Assembly: GCF_013409505.1 (NCBI RefSeq)
Contig: NZ_JACCBN010000001.1
Location: 3,038,001 to 3,102,000 of the forward strand
Source of the DNA: Actinomycetospora corticicola
Lineage (GTDB): Bacteria > Actinomycetota > Actinomycetes > Mycobacteriales > Pseudonocardiaceae
Direction of reading: 5' to 3'
DNA length: 64,000 nt
The translations under genes and the position numbers were made by a program. The notes beneath the pieces were generated by a model that saw only the letters and a list, made by a program, of their open reading frames with translations, made no database searches and was not told where the DNA came from. Shown piece by piece: positions 15,548 to 28,391 of the stretch (its first letter is position 1; the number at the start of each line of letters is the position of its first letter).

Positions 15548-16141
15548 ATGGCCGTCCACCTGACCCGCATCTACACCCGGACCGGCGACGACGGGACGAC
15601 CGGCCTGTCGGACTTCTCCCGCGTCCCCAAGACGCACCCCCGCCTGGGCGCGTACGCCGATTCCGAGGAGACCAACGCCGCCATCGGCGTGGCGCTCGCC
15701 GTCGGGAACCTGCCCGAGCGGCTCGTCGGGCCGCTGCGGCAGATCCAGAACGACCTGTTCGACGTCGGGGCCGACCTCGCCACCCCCGTCGTCGAGAACC
15801 CGGAGTACCCGCCGCTGCGCGTCACCGAGGCGCAGGTGGAGCGCCTCGAGGGCTGGTGCGACGAGTTCAACGAGGAGCTGGGGAAGCTCGACTCGTTCAT
15901 CCTGCCGGGCGGCACGCCGGGGGCGGCGTACCTGCACGTCGCGCGGGTGGTGTGCCGGCGCGCCGAGCGCAGCACCTGGGCGGTGCTCGAGGCCGACCCG
16001 GACCGCACCGGCCCCCTGCCGGCCCGCTACCTCAACCGGCTCTCCGACCTGCTGTTCATCCTCGGCCGCGTGGCCAACCCCGACGGCGACGTCCTGTGGG
16101 TGCCGGGCGGGCCGGAGGCCCAGCAGGACGCCGCCGACTAG
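15548..16141 (+). CDS. Cob(I)alamin adenosyltransferase, PduO type
   Basis: The 197-residue product has the PduO/MMAB signature: IYTRTGDDGTTGL at 9-21 (ATP phosphate binding), DSEETNAAIG at 38-47, and the helix with RAERSTWAV and RYLNRLSDLLFILGR (residues 136-175). It transfers adenosyl from ATP to cob(I)alamin, making the cofactor required by enzymes such as the ethylmalonyl-CoA mutase encoded 1.8 kb away. It stands next to murA and the DUF2550 gene as in mycobacteria. Confidence 0.93.
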   Translation: MAVHLTRIYTRTGDDGTTGLSDFSRVPKTHPRLGAYADSEETNAAIGVALAVGNLPERLVGPLRQIQNDLFDVGADLATPVVENPEYPPLRVTEAQVERLEGWCDEFNEELGKLDSFILPGGTPGAAYLHVARVVCRRAERSTWAVLEADPDRTGPLPARYLNRLSDLLFILGRVANPDGDVLWVPGGPEAQQDAAD

Positions 16142-16164
16142 ACCGGACGGCGGCACCCCCGGAA

Positions 16165-16217
16165 CGAGCGAACGGCACCCTCGCAGCGTCAATGTGCGCG
16201 AGAGTGCCGTTCGTTCG
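16165..16217. terminator. Bidirectional palindromic terminator
   Basis: Arms 16165-16184 and 16198-16217 pair at 18 of 20 positions around a 13-base loop, between convergent genes ending at 16141 and 16227. Confidence 0.7.
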
Positions 16218-16226
16218 AGAAGGGGG

Positions 16227-16691
16227 TTACGACGCCTGGCGGTACCCGGTCGACCGTCCGGGTGGCGTCGACTCCAGCCAGGACGAGAACCCGGTGACGA
16301 CGTCGGCGCCCATCGCGAGTTCGAAGGTGCCGTCCCCGGTGCGGCACCGCAGCACCGTCGACCCGGGGGCGTGCAGTTCGGTCGGACGTGGCTCGCGCCG
16401 GTCCACGATCTCGACGTCGAACCGGTCGAGCACCACGTTCGGACCGGACCGGAGCCCGCTCACGCGGTACCAGCGGAACTGGTCCCCGCGGTAGCGGGCG
16501 ATCCCGGAGTGCCAGCCGCGCTGGTCGTCGGCCGCGGACACCGCGTCGGACGCCGGGGCGCGACGCAGGGCCACGTCGACCCCGCCGCGGCGCAGCGACT
16601 GCAGGCGACGGAGCACCACGACCGCGAGCAGGAGCAGGACCGCCGCGACGACGACGAGCGCGATCTCGACCGTGATGCCCGTGGTCGTCAT
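16227..16691 (-). CDS. DUF2550 family membrane-anchored protein
   Basis: The 154-residue product has a single N-terminal membrane helix (about residues 5-25) followed by Arg-rich LRRLQSLRRGG and a beta-rich domain with DQRGWHSGIARYRGDQFRWYRV, the pattern of the actinobacterial DUF2550 family always found after atpC. The function is unknown; a role linked to membrane or wall is assumed from topology. It begins 42 bases after the atpC stop and probably belongs to the atp transcript. Confidence 0.85.
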   Translation of the reverse strand: MTTTGITVEIALVVVAAVLLLLAVVVLRRLQSLRRGGVDVALRRAPASDAVSAADDQRGWHSGIARYRGDQFRWYRVSGLRSGPNVVLDRFDVEIVDRREPRPTELHAPGSTVLRCRTGDGTFELAMGADVVTGFSSWLESTPPGRSTGYRQAS

Positions 16692-16733
16692 GCGGCGTCG
16701 TCCTGCGTGCGGTCCTGCACCCCTCGTGCGCTC

Positions 16734-17138
16734 CTACTGCTCGACCGACTCGCCCGCGGCCTGGAGGCGGGCACGGGCCCGGTCGCGCGCGACGCGCCAC
16801 TCCTGGTCGTCGGACTCACCGATGTAGTGCTCCGCCTCGCGGAGATCGTCCTTGGCCTGGGCCACGTCGATCTCGGAGGCCAGTTCCGCGAGCTCCGCGA
16901 GGACGGTGACCGACTCCGCGGTCACCGACAGGAAGCCGCCGAAGGCGGCCACGTGGAAGGACTCGCCGTCGGTCGGGTCCACCCGGACCACGCCCGCCTC
17001 GCGCAGCTGCGCGATGAGCGGCTCGTGCCCGGGGAGGATCCCGATCGACCCCTCGACCGTGCGGGCGGAGACGAAGCTGGCCTCACCGGACCAGATCTTC
17101 TTCTCCACGCCGACGACGTCGACCTGCATCTCGGCCAC
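16734..17138 (-). CDS. atpC: ATP synthase epsilon subunit
   Basis: The 134-residue product has the N-terminal beta sandwich (residues 1-88, with GSIGILPGHEPLI) and a two-helix C-terminal part rich in Ala, Glu and Arg. It is the rotor subunit of F1 that couples gamma to the c-ring and limits ATP hydrolysis. GTG 17138 lies two bases after the atpD stop with GGAG upstream; an alternative ATG lies three codons in. Last subunit gene of the operon. Confidence 0.93.
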   Translation of the reverse strand: MAEMQVDVVGVEKKIWSGEASFVSARTVEGSIGILPGHEPLIAQLREAGVVRVDPTDGESFHVAAFGGFLSVTAESVTVLAELAELASEIDVAQAKDDLREAEHYIGESDDQEWRVARDRARARLQAAGESVEQ

Positions 17139-17140
17139 GA

Positions 17141-19667
<2,527 letters not shown>

Positions 19668-19676
19668 GCGGTCGTC

Positions 19677-21350
<1,674 letters not shown>

Positions 21351-21398
21351 GGTTCCCGCTCTCGCTTGATGTCCTAGAAGTAAGTGGTTCGGTTCCGG

Positions 21399-22253
21399 CT
21401 ACCCGAGCCGGCGGTCCAGGTCGTCGAGGTGTCCCGCCGCGCTGCCGTCGATGACCTCGTCACCGACCTGGATCACCAGGCCGCCGAGGAGGTGCGGGTC
21501 GACCTCGAGGTGCACGGTGATCTCGCGCCCGTAGATGCGCGCGAGGACCCCGGCGAGGCGCTCCTGCTGCTCGGCGGACAGCTCGACCGCGGACCGCACC
21601 GTGGCGACGGACCGCTGGCGCCGGTCGGCGGCCAGCTCGGCCAACCGCTCCAGCCCCGTGGAGACGTGGTGGGTGAGGGGGTGGGCGACGAGCTGCGCGG
21701 CGAGGCGGCGCGTGATCGGCTCCGCCTTGTTCTCCAGCAGGTCGTCGAGCACCTTCTGCTTGCCCTCGGCGTCGGCGGTCGGGCTGCCGAGCAGCCGCTC
21801 GAGGTCCGGCTGGCCGCCGATGATGCGACCGAGGCGGAAGAGCTCGTCCTCGACCGCGTCCAGGCGCCCGTCGGCCTCGGCGGCCGCGAGCAGGGCCTCC
21901 CGGCCGACGACCCGGAGGGCCTGCACCAGGTCCGCGGGCTTCGACCAGGACGCCTTCGCGGCGGCCTTGAGCACGTCCGCGACGGGGCGACCGACCTGGT
22001 TGTCGAACACCCGCCCCACGAGGCCCTCGCGGGCCTGCGGCTCGGTGGAGGCGTCGGCCAGCGTGCGACGCAGTACGGCCTCGCGGTCGAGCAGGTCGGC
22101 CACGGCGTCGAGCTGGTCACCGGTGGTCACCAGGTCGCCGGAGGAGGCGTCCCGGCTGACCTCGTCGAGGCGCCGACGGACACCCTGCAGCGACTCCCGG
22201 CTGGTGGCACGGAAGTCGGCCACGAGGCCGGCCGTCCCGGTCGCCGCGGTCAT
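21399..22253 (-). CDS. atpH: ATP synthase delta subunit
   Basis: The 284-residue product is a free-standing delta (OSCP) subunit: an N-terminal helical bundle (about 60-190) and a C-terminal domain with the VHLEVDPHLLGGLVIQVGDEVIDGS segment (248-274). An extra N-terminal region of about 60 residues precedes the bundle, as in other actinobacteria; it is not fused to a second b subunit as in mycobacteria. It joins the peripheral stalk to alpha. The start overlaps atpF by four bases. Confidence 0.94.
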   Translation of the reverse strand: MTAATGTAGLVADFRATSRESLQGVRRRLDEVSRDASSGDLVTTGDQLDAVADLLDREAVLRRTLADASTEPQAREGLVGRVFDNQVGRPVADVLKAAAKASWSKPADLVQALRVVGREALLAAAEADGRLDAVEDELFRLGRIIGGQPDLERLLGSPTADAEGKQKVLDDLLENKAEPITRRLAAQLVAHPLTHHVSTGLERLAELAADRRQRSVATVRSAVELSAEQQERLAGVLARIYGREITVHLEVDPHLLGGLVIQVGDEVIDGSAAGHLDDLDRRLG

Positions 22254-22834
22254 GCGCCCACTCCGTTCCCCGTGGTCGAGGCCGATCCGTTGGACCGGCC
22301 CGACATGGACTCCAGGTTGTCGAGGAAGGAGTCGACGGACCGGGACTTCGCGGTGTCGTCGGAGAGCGACGCCGCCACGATGCGCCGGGCGAGCTCCACG
22401 GAGCCCGATCCGACCTCGGTCCGCAGCTCGGAGACCGTGCGCGCCCGGGAGGCGTCCACGCTCTGCCGACCCTGGGCCCTGATGCGTTCGGCCTCGTCGG
22501 ACGCGTTGTCCGCGAGGTCGGACTTGATGCGCTCGGCGTCGGCCCGGGCGTCGTCCCGAATCCGCGCGGCCTCGTTGTCGACCTCGGCCAGCCGGGCGCG
22601 CGAGCGCTCCAGCTGGGCCTGGGCGTCGTCGTACTCAGACTGCGCCCGCTCCATCCCGTCGCGCAACCGGGTCACGTCCTGGTCGTGCGACCGGACGAGC
22701 GTCGGCCACAGGTACTTGCCGACGATGAAGACGAGCACGGCGAACGCGATGAAGCCGACGACGATCTCGGCCAGGTGCGGCAGCGCGGCGCCCGGTTCCC
22801 CGGACTCCTGCGCCACCACCTCGATGACGTTCAT
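22250..22834 (-). CDS. atpF: ATP synthase b subunit
   Basis: The 194-residue product has one membrane helix (about residues 24-42) followed by a long charged helix full of Arg, Asp, Glu and Ala (45-160), the peripheral stalk. A short C-terminal tail is Ser/Asn/Gly-rich. ATG 22834 with a purine-rich site upstream. Its stop overlaps the atpH start (ATGA). Confidence 0.95.
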   Translation of the reverse strand: MNVIEVVAQESGEPGAALPHLAEIVVGFIAFAVLVFIVGKYLWPTLVRSHDQDVTRLRDGMERAQSEYDDAQAQLERSRARLAEVDNEAARIRDDARADAERIKSDLADNASDEAERIRAQGRQSVDASRARTVSELRTEVGSGSVELARRIVAASLSDDTAKSRSVDSFLDNLESMSGRSNGSASTTGNGVGA

Positions 22835-22884
22835 GTGCTTCCTCCGCCTGTCAGGGAGTCAGCCCGCGGTGCGCGGGGGTCGGC

Positions 22885-23094
22885 TCACTGGAGGGCGAAG
22901 GCGAGGACCAGGCCCAGGATGGCGAGGGCCTCGGAGAGGGCGAAGCCGATGAAGGCGATCGACTGCAGCTGGCCACGGGCCTCGGGCTGGCGGGCGACAC
23001 CGTTGATGAAGGCGGCGAAGACGATGCCGACGCCGATACCCGGGCCGATGGCCGAGAGACCGTAACCGACGACGTTGAGGTTTCCGGAGAGCAT
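22885..23094 (-). CDS. atpE: ATP synthase c subunit
   Basis: The 69-residue proteolipid is two membrane helices with a polar ARQPE loop (34-38). The proton-carrying carboxylate is Glu55 ([12 protein letters not shown]). No sodium-type ligand set is visible, so it is probably proton-driven. It is shorter at the N-terminus than many c subunits. Confidence 0.96.
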   Translation of the reverse strand: MLSGNLNVVGYGLSAIGPGIGVGIVFAAFINGVARQPEARGQLQSIAFIGFALSEALAILGLVLAFALQ

Positions 23095-23145
23095 TCCAGC
23101 GTCCTTTCGCGGGGTGGAAGGAGGTCGGTGGTGTGACCGGGCGAG

Positions 23146-23967
23146 CTAGTGCTCGTCGGCCAGGGAGGCGCCGATGTAGGACGCCGTGAGGATCGTGAAG
23201 ATGTACGCCTGCACGAGCTGGATGAACGCCTCGAACCCGGTGAAGATCAACGCCATGGCGAACGAGCCCACGGAGAGCACGTTCAGCAGCACCGAATCGG
23301 CGATGAGCAGCATGTACTCGGCACCGAAGACGAACAGCAGCAGCACGAGATGGCCCGCGAACATGTTCCCGAACAACCGGAACGCGAGCGTCACCGGCCG
23401 CAGGAGGATGTTCGAGAGGAATTCGATCGGGGTGAGGATGATGCGGACCCAGCCCGGCACGCCGGGGGGCCAGGTCATGAGGCGGATGTAGCCGCCGAAT
23501 CCCTGCTTGCGGATGCCGACGATGTTGTAGATCAGCCACGTCAGGATCGCGAGCGCGTAGGCCATGCCCGGGTGGGAGAACGTGGGGAACTGGATCAACG
23601 GGATGATCCCGAAGAGGTTGTTCACCAACAGGAACGCGAAGAGCGCCACCAGGTAGGGCACGTACTTGCGGAACTCGGGCCCGATGTTGTCGCGGGCGAT
23701 CGAGTCGCGCACCAACACGTGGAACTTCTCGGCGAGCCACTGCGTCCGTCCCGGCAACAACTGCGCGGAACGGGTGGCGATCGTGAAGAAGGCCAGGATC
23801 AGGACGACGCTGAAGATCAGCTGGATGACGGGCTTGTCGACGTACTCGAGGACCGGCACCCCCTCGAACATCGGGGGGATGTTGAAGTCCTCGCCGCTCG
23901 GGGCCTTGAAGCCGGGGGCCGGCGGCTCAGGGGCCTGCGACAGCCACGTCGGCAACGACGAGATCAC
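23146..23967 (-). CDS. atpB: ATP synthase a subunit
   Basis: The 273-residue product has five to six membrane helices, including PVTLAFRLFGNMFAGHL with the essential stator Arg facing the c-ring. The GTG at 23967 overlaps the stop of the preceding small gene (GTGA) and has AAGGAG upstream. Forms the proton half-channels of Fo. Confidence 0.95.
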   Translation of the reverse strand: MISSLPTWLSQAPEPPAPGFKAPSGEDFNIPPMFEGVPVLEYVDKPVIQLIFSVVLILAFFTIATRSAQLLPGRTQWLAEKFHVLVRDSIARDNIGPEFRKYVPYLVALFAFLLVNNLFGIIPLIQFPTFSHPGMAYALAILTWLIYNIVGIRKQGFGGYIRLMTWPPGVPGWVRIILTPIEFLSNILLRPVTLAFRLFGNMFAGHLVLLLFVFGAEYMLLIADSVLLNVLSVGSFAMALIFTGFEAFIQLVQAYIFTILTASYIGASLADEH

Positions 23968-24281
23968 CCGGGCTCCTTCCGGTCCTGCTGCCCGGTCGTT
24001 TCACCGGAACGCGGGGAGGATTGGGCCGGACGGGTGTCCGGCGGGAGGTAAAGGTAGCGGATGTAGATCAGCGCGAAGGACGCAGCCCCGCCGAGCAACA
24101 GCCCGACGAGGAGCACCCAGCGTGTACCCAACAGCAGGTCGATCCCCCACCCGATACCGCCGAGGAGGAGGAAACCGGCCAGGAGGTGCGACAGGACGGT
24201 CCATCCCTCGGCCACCGGTGGGTGTGCGGGGGCACCCCGAGGGGTGCGACCCGCATCACCGCGGAGGCTGTCCTGCGCCAT
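23964..24281 (-). CDS. AtpZ/AtpI-like small membrane protein
   Basis: The 105-residue product has two membrane helices (about residues 30-48 and 54-73) with GGIGWGIDLLLGTRWVLLVGLLLGGAA between them, the pattern of the AtpZ family that assists c-ring assembly or Mg uptake near ATP synthases. ATG 24281 is used; an ATG four codons upstream is possible. Its stop overlaps atpB. Confidence 0.8.
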   Translation of the reverse strand: MAQDSLRGDAGRTPRGAPAHPPVAEGWTVLSHLLAGFLLLGGIGWGIDLLLGTRWVLLVGLLLGGAASFALIYIRYLYLPPDTRPAQSSPRSGETTGQQDRKEPG

Positions 24282-24382
24282 CGCGCGCACCATATCAGGG
24301 CGATCACGACGATCCACTACGGACTGTCGGAGGTCACATGCGTCACGATCGGGTGAGCAACCGGACGATCGGGACGAGCGGG

Positions 24383-24838
24383 TCACGTGGCCAGGGTCGG
24401 GATCTTGGCGCGGGCGAAGGCCACGGTCTCGCCGATGACGAACACCAGCGCGACCGGGCCGAGCGCGAGCGCGAAGACGCGCGTGTCGACCAGCTCCAGC
24501 CGGTCCAGCACGATCAGCAGCACCGCGAGCACGGCCAACTTGGTGACGAGGCTGATCATCGCGATGCCCATGACGACGACGGGCGCGGAGCTCGCCGTCC
24601 AGCGCATGGTCAGCGGCCCGAGGGCGCAGACGACCAGGGCGACGGCGGCCCCGAACACCGCGGTGCCGACGGCCGACCCGCCGGCGAGGACACCGGCCAG
24701 GACCACCACGACGACGGCGACGACGGCCGCCGGGATCAGGCCGCCGCGCAGCATCGCGCCGCTGACCTCCTTGACCTGGACGCCGACGGCCTCGTTGAGG
24801 CGCTCCTCCGACGTCGGGTCGGCTGCGGGTTCGTTCAT
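24383..24838 (-). CDS. AtpI-like membrane protein
   Basis: The 151-residue product has four predicted membrane helices (about 33-50, 57-74, 83-105 and 121-140) after a charged N-terminus. It occupies the position of the mycobacterial Rv1303-type protein between WecA and the ATP synthase genes. Such AtpI-like proteins are thought to help c-ring assembly. No direct motif; call by topology and position. The 101 bases downstream hold no gene. Confidence 0.75.
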   Translation of the reverse strand: MNEPAADPTSEERLNEAVGVQVKEVSGAMLRGGLIPAAVVAVVVVVLAGVLAGGSAVGTAVFGAAVALVVCALGPLTMRWTASSAPVVVMGIAMISLVTKLAVLAVLLIVLDRLELVDTRVFALALGPVALVFVIGETVAFARAKIPTLAT

Positions 24839-24853
24839 ACGGGACTCCGGGGA

Positions 24854-26008
24854 TCAGGAACGGGCGGTCCGGCGCAGGCGCGGCACCGCCGAGGCGAGCA
24901 CGGCCACCAGCAGCCCGAGGGCGACCAGCCAGACCACGAGGAAGACGTCGGTGATGAGCGCGAGGGCGACCGCGCCGAACGCGAACACCCCGGCCCACAG
25001 GTAGATGAGCAGGACGGCCCGCCGCTGCGAGTGACCGAACTCGAGCAGGCGGTGGTGCAGGTGCATCTTGTCCGGTGCGAACGGGCTCCGTCCGGCCCGC
25101 GTGCGCCGGACCACCGCCAGCAGCAGGTCGACCAGGGGCACCAGGACCACGGCCGCGACGACGACGATCGGCGCGAGCAGGGCGACCGCGTTGCGCGGCG
25201 CCGAGTCGGAGTAGGTGATCCGTCCCGACGCCGTGGTGGTGGCCGCGGCGAGCATGAGGCCGATCAGCATCGAGCCGGAGTCGCCCATGAAGATGCGGGC
25301 GGGCTGGAAGTTGTGGGGCAGGAAGCCCGCGCACGCCCCCGCCAGGACCGCGGCGATCAGTGCCGGCGGGTACGCGGTCACGTCCCCGTCGCGCTGGTCG
25401 AGCAGCCCGAGCGAGTACGCGAGCACGGCCAGGGCCGCGATCAGGCCGATCCCGGCGGCGAGCCCGTCGAGCCCGTCGACGAAGTTGATCGCGTTCACCA
25501 GCACCACGGTGAGGAAGACCGTGAGGATGACGCCCTGGTCGGGACCGAGGATGAGCAACGTGCCCGACCCGCCGTCGGGAACGGGCAGGATGAGCCACTG
25601 CACGCCGAGCAGGACCATGACGCCGGCCGAGGTCGCCTGCCCCGCCAACTTCGTGAGCGCGTCCACGCCGAAGCGGTCGTCCAGCGCACCGACCAGGCAG
25701 ATCAGTCCCCCGGCCACGATGACCGCCCGGGTCTCCGAGGAGTAGTCGAACGCGCGCCGCAGCACGGGGAGCTGCGAGGCCACGAACACCCCGGCGAGGA
25801 CGCCGATGTACATGGCGACCCCGCCGAGGCGCGGGACGGGCACGGTGTGGACGTCGCGGCCGCGCGGGACCGCGATCGCCCCGCCGCGGATGGCGAGCCG
25901 CCGGACGACGCCGGTGACCAGGAACGTCACCACCGCCGCGCAGAGCGCCACCAGGAGGTACTCCCGGATCGGCAGGCCCTGCGGGGCAAACGGTGGCGAC
26001 GGGTCCAC
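24854..26008 (-). CDS. wecA: Decaprenyl-phosphate GlcNAc-1-phosphate transferase (WecA/Rfe family)
   Basis: The 384-residue product is a multi-pass membrane protein of the MraY/WecA family. It shows the Asp-rich motif GALDDRFG, the [15 protein letters not shown] motif, the GDSGSM segment and the cytoplasmic [11 protein letters not shown]. It links a sugar phosphate from its UDP form to decaprenyl phosphate; in mycobacteria the enzyme starts the arabinogalactan linker. GTG 26008 has a weak ribosome site. Position between glyA and the AtpI-like gene. Confidence 0.9.
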   Translation of the reverse strand: MDPSPPFAPQGLPIREYLLVALCAAVVTFLVTGVVRRLAIRGGAIAVPRGRDVHTVPVPRLGGVAMYIGVLAGVFVASQLPVLRRAFDYSSETRAVIVAGGLICLVGALDDRFGVDALTKLAGQATSAGVMVLLGVQWLILPVPDGGSGTLLILGPDQGVILTVFLTVVLVNAINFVDGLDGLAAGIGLIAALAVLAYSLGLLDQRDGDVTAYPPALIAAVLAGACAGFLPHNFQPARIFMGDSGSMLIGLMLAAATTTASGRITYSDSAPRNAVALLAPIVVVAAVVLVPLVDLLLAVVRRTRAGRSPFAPDKMHLHHRLLEFGHSQRRAVLLIYLWAGVFAFGAVALALITDVFLVVWLVALGLLVAVLASAVPRLRRTARS

Positions 26009-26022
26009 ACCGTCAGACTAGG

Positions 26023-27309
26023 TCAGCCCCGCGGGTAGGCCGGGAAGCGCCCCACCAGCGAGGACACGGCGTCGCGGGTGTCGGCCAGCGTGCGCTTGCC
26101 GTCCTCGGTCGTCTCGTCCGCGGTCACCGCGGTCGCGATGAGGCGCGCGACCTCCGGCATCTCGGCCGGCGTCATCCCCTGCGTGGTGATCGACGGGGAG
26201 CCGACGCGGATGCCCGAGGCCACCATCGGCGGCTGCGTGTCGTACGGGATCGCGTTCTTGTTCAGCGTGATGGCCGCGAGCCCGCTGCGGGCCTCGGCCT
26301 CCTTGCCGGTGACGCCGAGCGGGGACAGGTCGAGCAGCGCGAGGTGGGTGTCGGTGCCGCCGGAGATCGCGCGCATCCCGTGCTCCACCAGGCCCGACGT
26401 CAGGGCCTGCGCGTTCTCGATGACGGTGCGCGCGTACTGCTGGTACTCCGGCGTCGCGGCCTCGGCCAGCGCCACCGCCTTGCCGGCGACCGCGTGCATC
26501 AGCGGCCCGCCCTGCAGGAACGGGAAGACGGCCTTGTCGAGGGCCTTGGCGTGCTCGGCCTTCGAGACGAGCATGCCGCCGCGCGGGCCGCGCAGGACCT
26601 TGTGCGTGGTGAAGGTGACGACGTCGGCGTAGGGCACCGGGCTGGGGATGGCCTGCCCGGCGACGAGGCCGATGAAGTGCGCCGCGTCGACCCAGAGGAT
26701 CGCGCCGACCTCGTCGGCGATCTCGCGGAAGCGCGCGAAGTCGATGAGGCGCGGGTAGGCGGTGGCGCCCGCGACGATCATCTTCGGGCGGTGCTCGAGG
26801 GCGAGGTCGCGCACCTGGTCGTAGTCGATGCGGTGGTCGTCCTCGCGCACGGTGTAGGGCACCGGCTCGAACCACTTGCCCGAGAAGCTGACCTTGGCGC
26901 CGTGGGTGAGGTGGCCGCCGTGCGGCAGCGACATGGCGAGCACCTTGTCGCCCGGCTGGCAGAACGCCGCGTAGACCGCGAGGTTCGCATTCGCGCCGGA
27001 GTGCGGCTGCAGGTTCGCGTGCTCGGCGCCGAACAGGGCCTTGGCCCGCTCGATGCCGATCTCCTCGGCGCGGTCGACGACCTCGCAGCCGCCGTAGTAG
27101 CGGCGGCCGGGGTAGCCCTCGGCGTACTTGTTCGACAGCGTCGAGCCGAGCGCCGCGAGGACCGCGGGACTGGTCAGGTTCTCGCTGGCGATGAGCTGGA
27201 GACCGCCGCGGAGCCGACCGAGCTCGTCGTCGAGGACCTGCGCGATCTCGGGGTCGACGGCGGACAGGGCCTGGTAGTCCGGGCCCCAGAAGTGGTCGGT
27301 GCTTGCCAC
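26023..27309 (-). CDS. glyA: Serine hydroxymethyltransferase
   Basis: The 428-residue product is a complete PLP enzyme that interconverts serine and glycine with tetrahydrofolate. It has [15 protein letters not shown], the PLP-lysine segment [16 protein letters not shown] and the C-terminal folate-binding part. GTG 27309 is chosen as the homologous part (ASTDHFWG) begins there with GAGG upstream; the longer frame to 27324 is unlikely. In mycobacteria glyA is not in this locus, so here it joins the t6A block inserted between tsaC and wecA. Confidence 0.95.
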   Translation of the reverse strand: MASTDHFWGPDYQALSAVDPEIAQVLDDELGRLRGGLQLIASENLTSPAVLAALGSTLSNKYAEGYPGRRYYGGCEVVDRAEEIGIERAKALFGAEHANLQPHSGANANLAVYAAFCQPGDKVLAMSLPHGGHLTHGAKVSFSGKWFEPVPYTVREDDHRIDYDQVRDLALEHRPKMIVAGATAYPRLIDFARFREIADEVGAILWVDAAHFIGLVAGQAIPSPVPYADVVTFTTHKVLRGPRGGMLVSKAEHAKALDKAVFPFLQGGPLMHAVAGKAVALAEAATPEYQQYARTVIENAQALTSGLVEHGMRAISGGTDTHLALLDLSPLGVTGKEAEARSGLAAITLNKNAIPYDTQPPMVASGIRVGSPSITTQGMTPAEMPEVARLIATAVTADETTEDGKRTLADTRDAVSSLVGRFPAYPRG

Positions 27310-27398
27310 GATGCAGAACCTCACTCAGGTCGGGATGTCGGGCGTGGATCGACGCTACCCGCCGTTCGGCGGAGGCACCGGGTGCTTTGTGCGCCCTG

Positions 27399-28391
27399 TC
27401 ACCAGTCGGCGATCGTCAGTGACGTGGTCGGTCTCGGGCGTTCCTGCAGGCCACGGGCCCGGTAGTCCCAGGCCGCGAGCCCGATCATCGCGCCGTTGTC
27501 GGTGGACCAGCGCAGGGGCGGCAGGCAGAGCTCGACGCCCGTCTCCGCGCACAGCGCCGCGGCCCGCTCCCGCAGCTGCGGGCTGGCCGCGACCCCGCCC
27601 ACGACGACGAGGCAGCGGCTCGGGTGCTGCTCCAGCGCCCGGCGGCACTTCGTCAGGAGCACGTCGAGGCAGGCCTCGACGAAGCTCGCCGCCACGTTCT
27701 CCGGCGGGTGGTCCGGGTTCGCCGCGAGGAACCGCGACACCGCCGACTTGAGCCCGGAGAACGAGAAGTCGAGCTCCAGGTCCTTCGCCGGGCGCGGGAA
27801 GTCGACGTCGGGCGTGCCGGTCTTCGCGAGCCGGTCGATCGCGGGCCCGCCGGGGTAGCCGAGACCGAGCATCCGGGCGACCTTGTCGTAGGCCTCCCCC
27901 ACCGAGTCGTCCCGCGTCGACCCGACGAGCGTGACGTCGCCGTTCTCCTGCACGTGCGCGAGCAGCGTGTGGCCGCCGGAGACGAGCAGGACCATCGCCG
28001 GGTACGTCACGCGCTTCTCGTCGAGGTCCGCGGACCGCAGGTGCCCGCGCAGGTGGTTCACGCCGTACACCGGCAGGCCCCAGCCGTCGCCCAGCCCCAC
28101 CGCGGAGTTCGTCCCGACGACGAGGCTGCCGATCAGCCCGGGCCCGCGGGTCACGCCGATGGCGGTGAGGTCCTCGGGCGCGAGCCCCGCGTCGTCGAGC
28201 ACCTTGCGCACCGTCGGCAGGATCGCGTCGACGTGCGCGCGGCTCGCCATCTCCGGGTAGACGCCGCCGTAGCGGTCGTGCAGCTCGACCTGGCTCGCGA
28301 CGGCGGACGCGACGACCGTGCCGTCGGGCCGGACGATCGCGACGCCGGTGTCGTCGCACGAGGTCTCGATGCCCAACATGAGGTCAGCCAT
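27399..28391 (-). CDS. tsaD: tRNA N6-adenosine threonylcarbamoyltransferase
   Basis: The 330-residue product is the Kae1/TsaD enzyme that transfers the threonylcarbamoyl group to A37 of ANN-decoding tRNAs. It begins GIETSCDDTG (7-16) and has the metal site VNHLRGH (His113, His117) and VSGGHTLL. The residue between the two His is Arg where many homologues have Glu. ATG 28391 overlaps the end of the TsaB-TsaC gene by eight bases, so translation is probably coupled. Confidence 0.95.
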   Translation of the reverse strand: MADLMLGIETSCDDTGVAIVRPDGTVVASAVASQVELHDRYGGVYPEMASRAHVDAILPTVRKVLDDAGLAPEDLTAIGVTRGPGLIGSLVVGTNSAVGLGDGWGLPVYGVNHLRGHLRSADLDEKRVTYPAMVLLVSGGHTLLAHVQENGDVTLVGSTRDDSVGEAYDKVARMLGLGYPGGPAIDRLAKTGTPDVDFPRPAKDLELDFSFSGLKSAVSRFLAANPDHPPENVAASFVEACLDVLLTKCRRALEQHPSRCLVVVGGVAASPQLRERAAALCAETGVELCLPPLRWSTDNGAMIGLAAWDYRARGLQERPRPTTSLTIADW

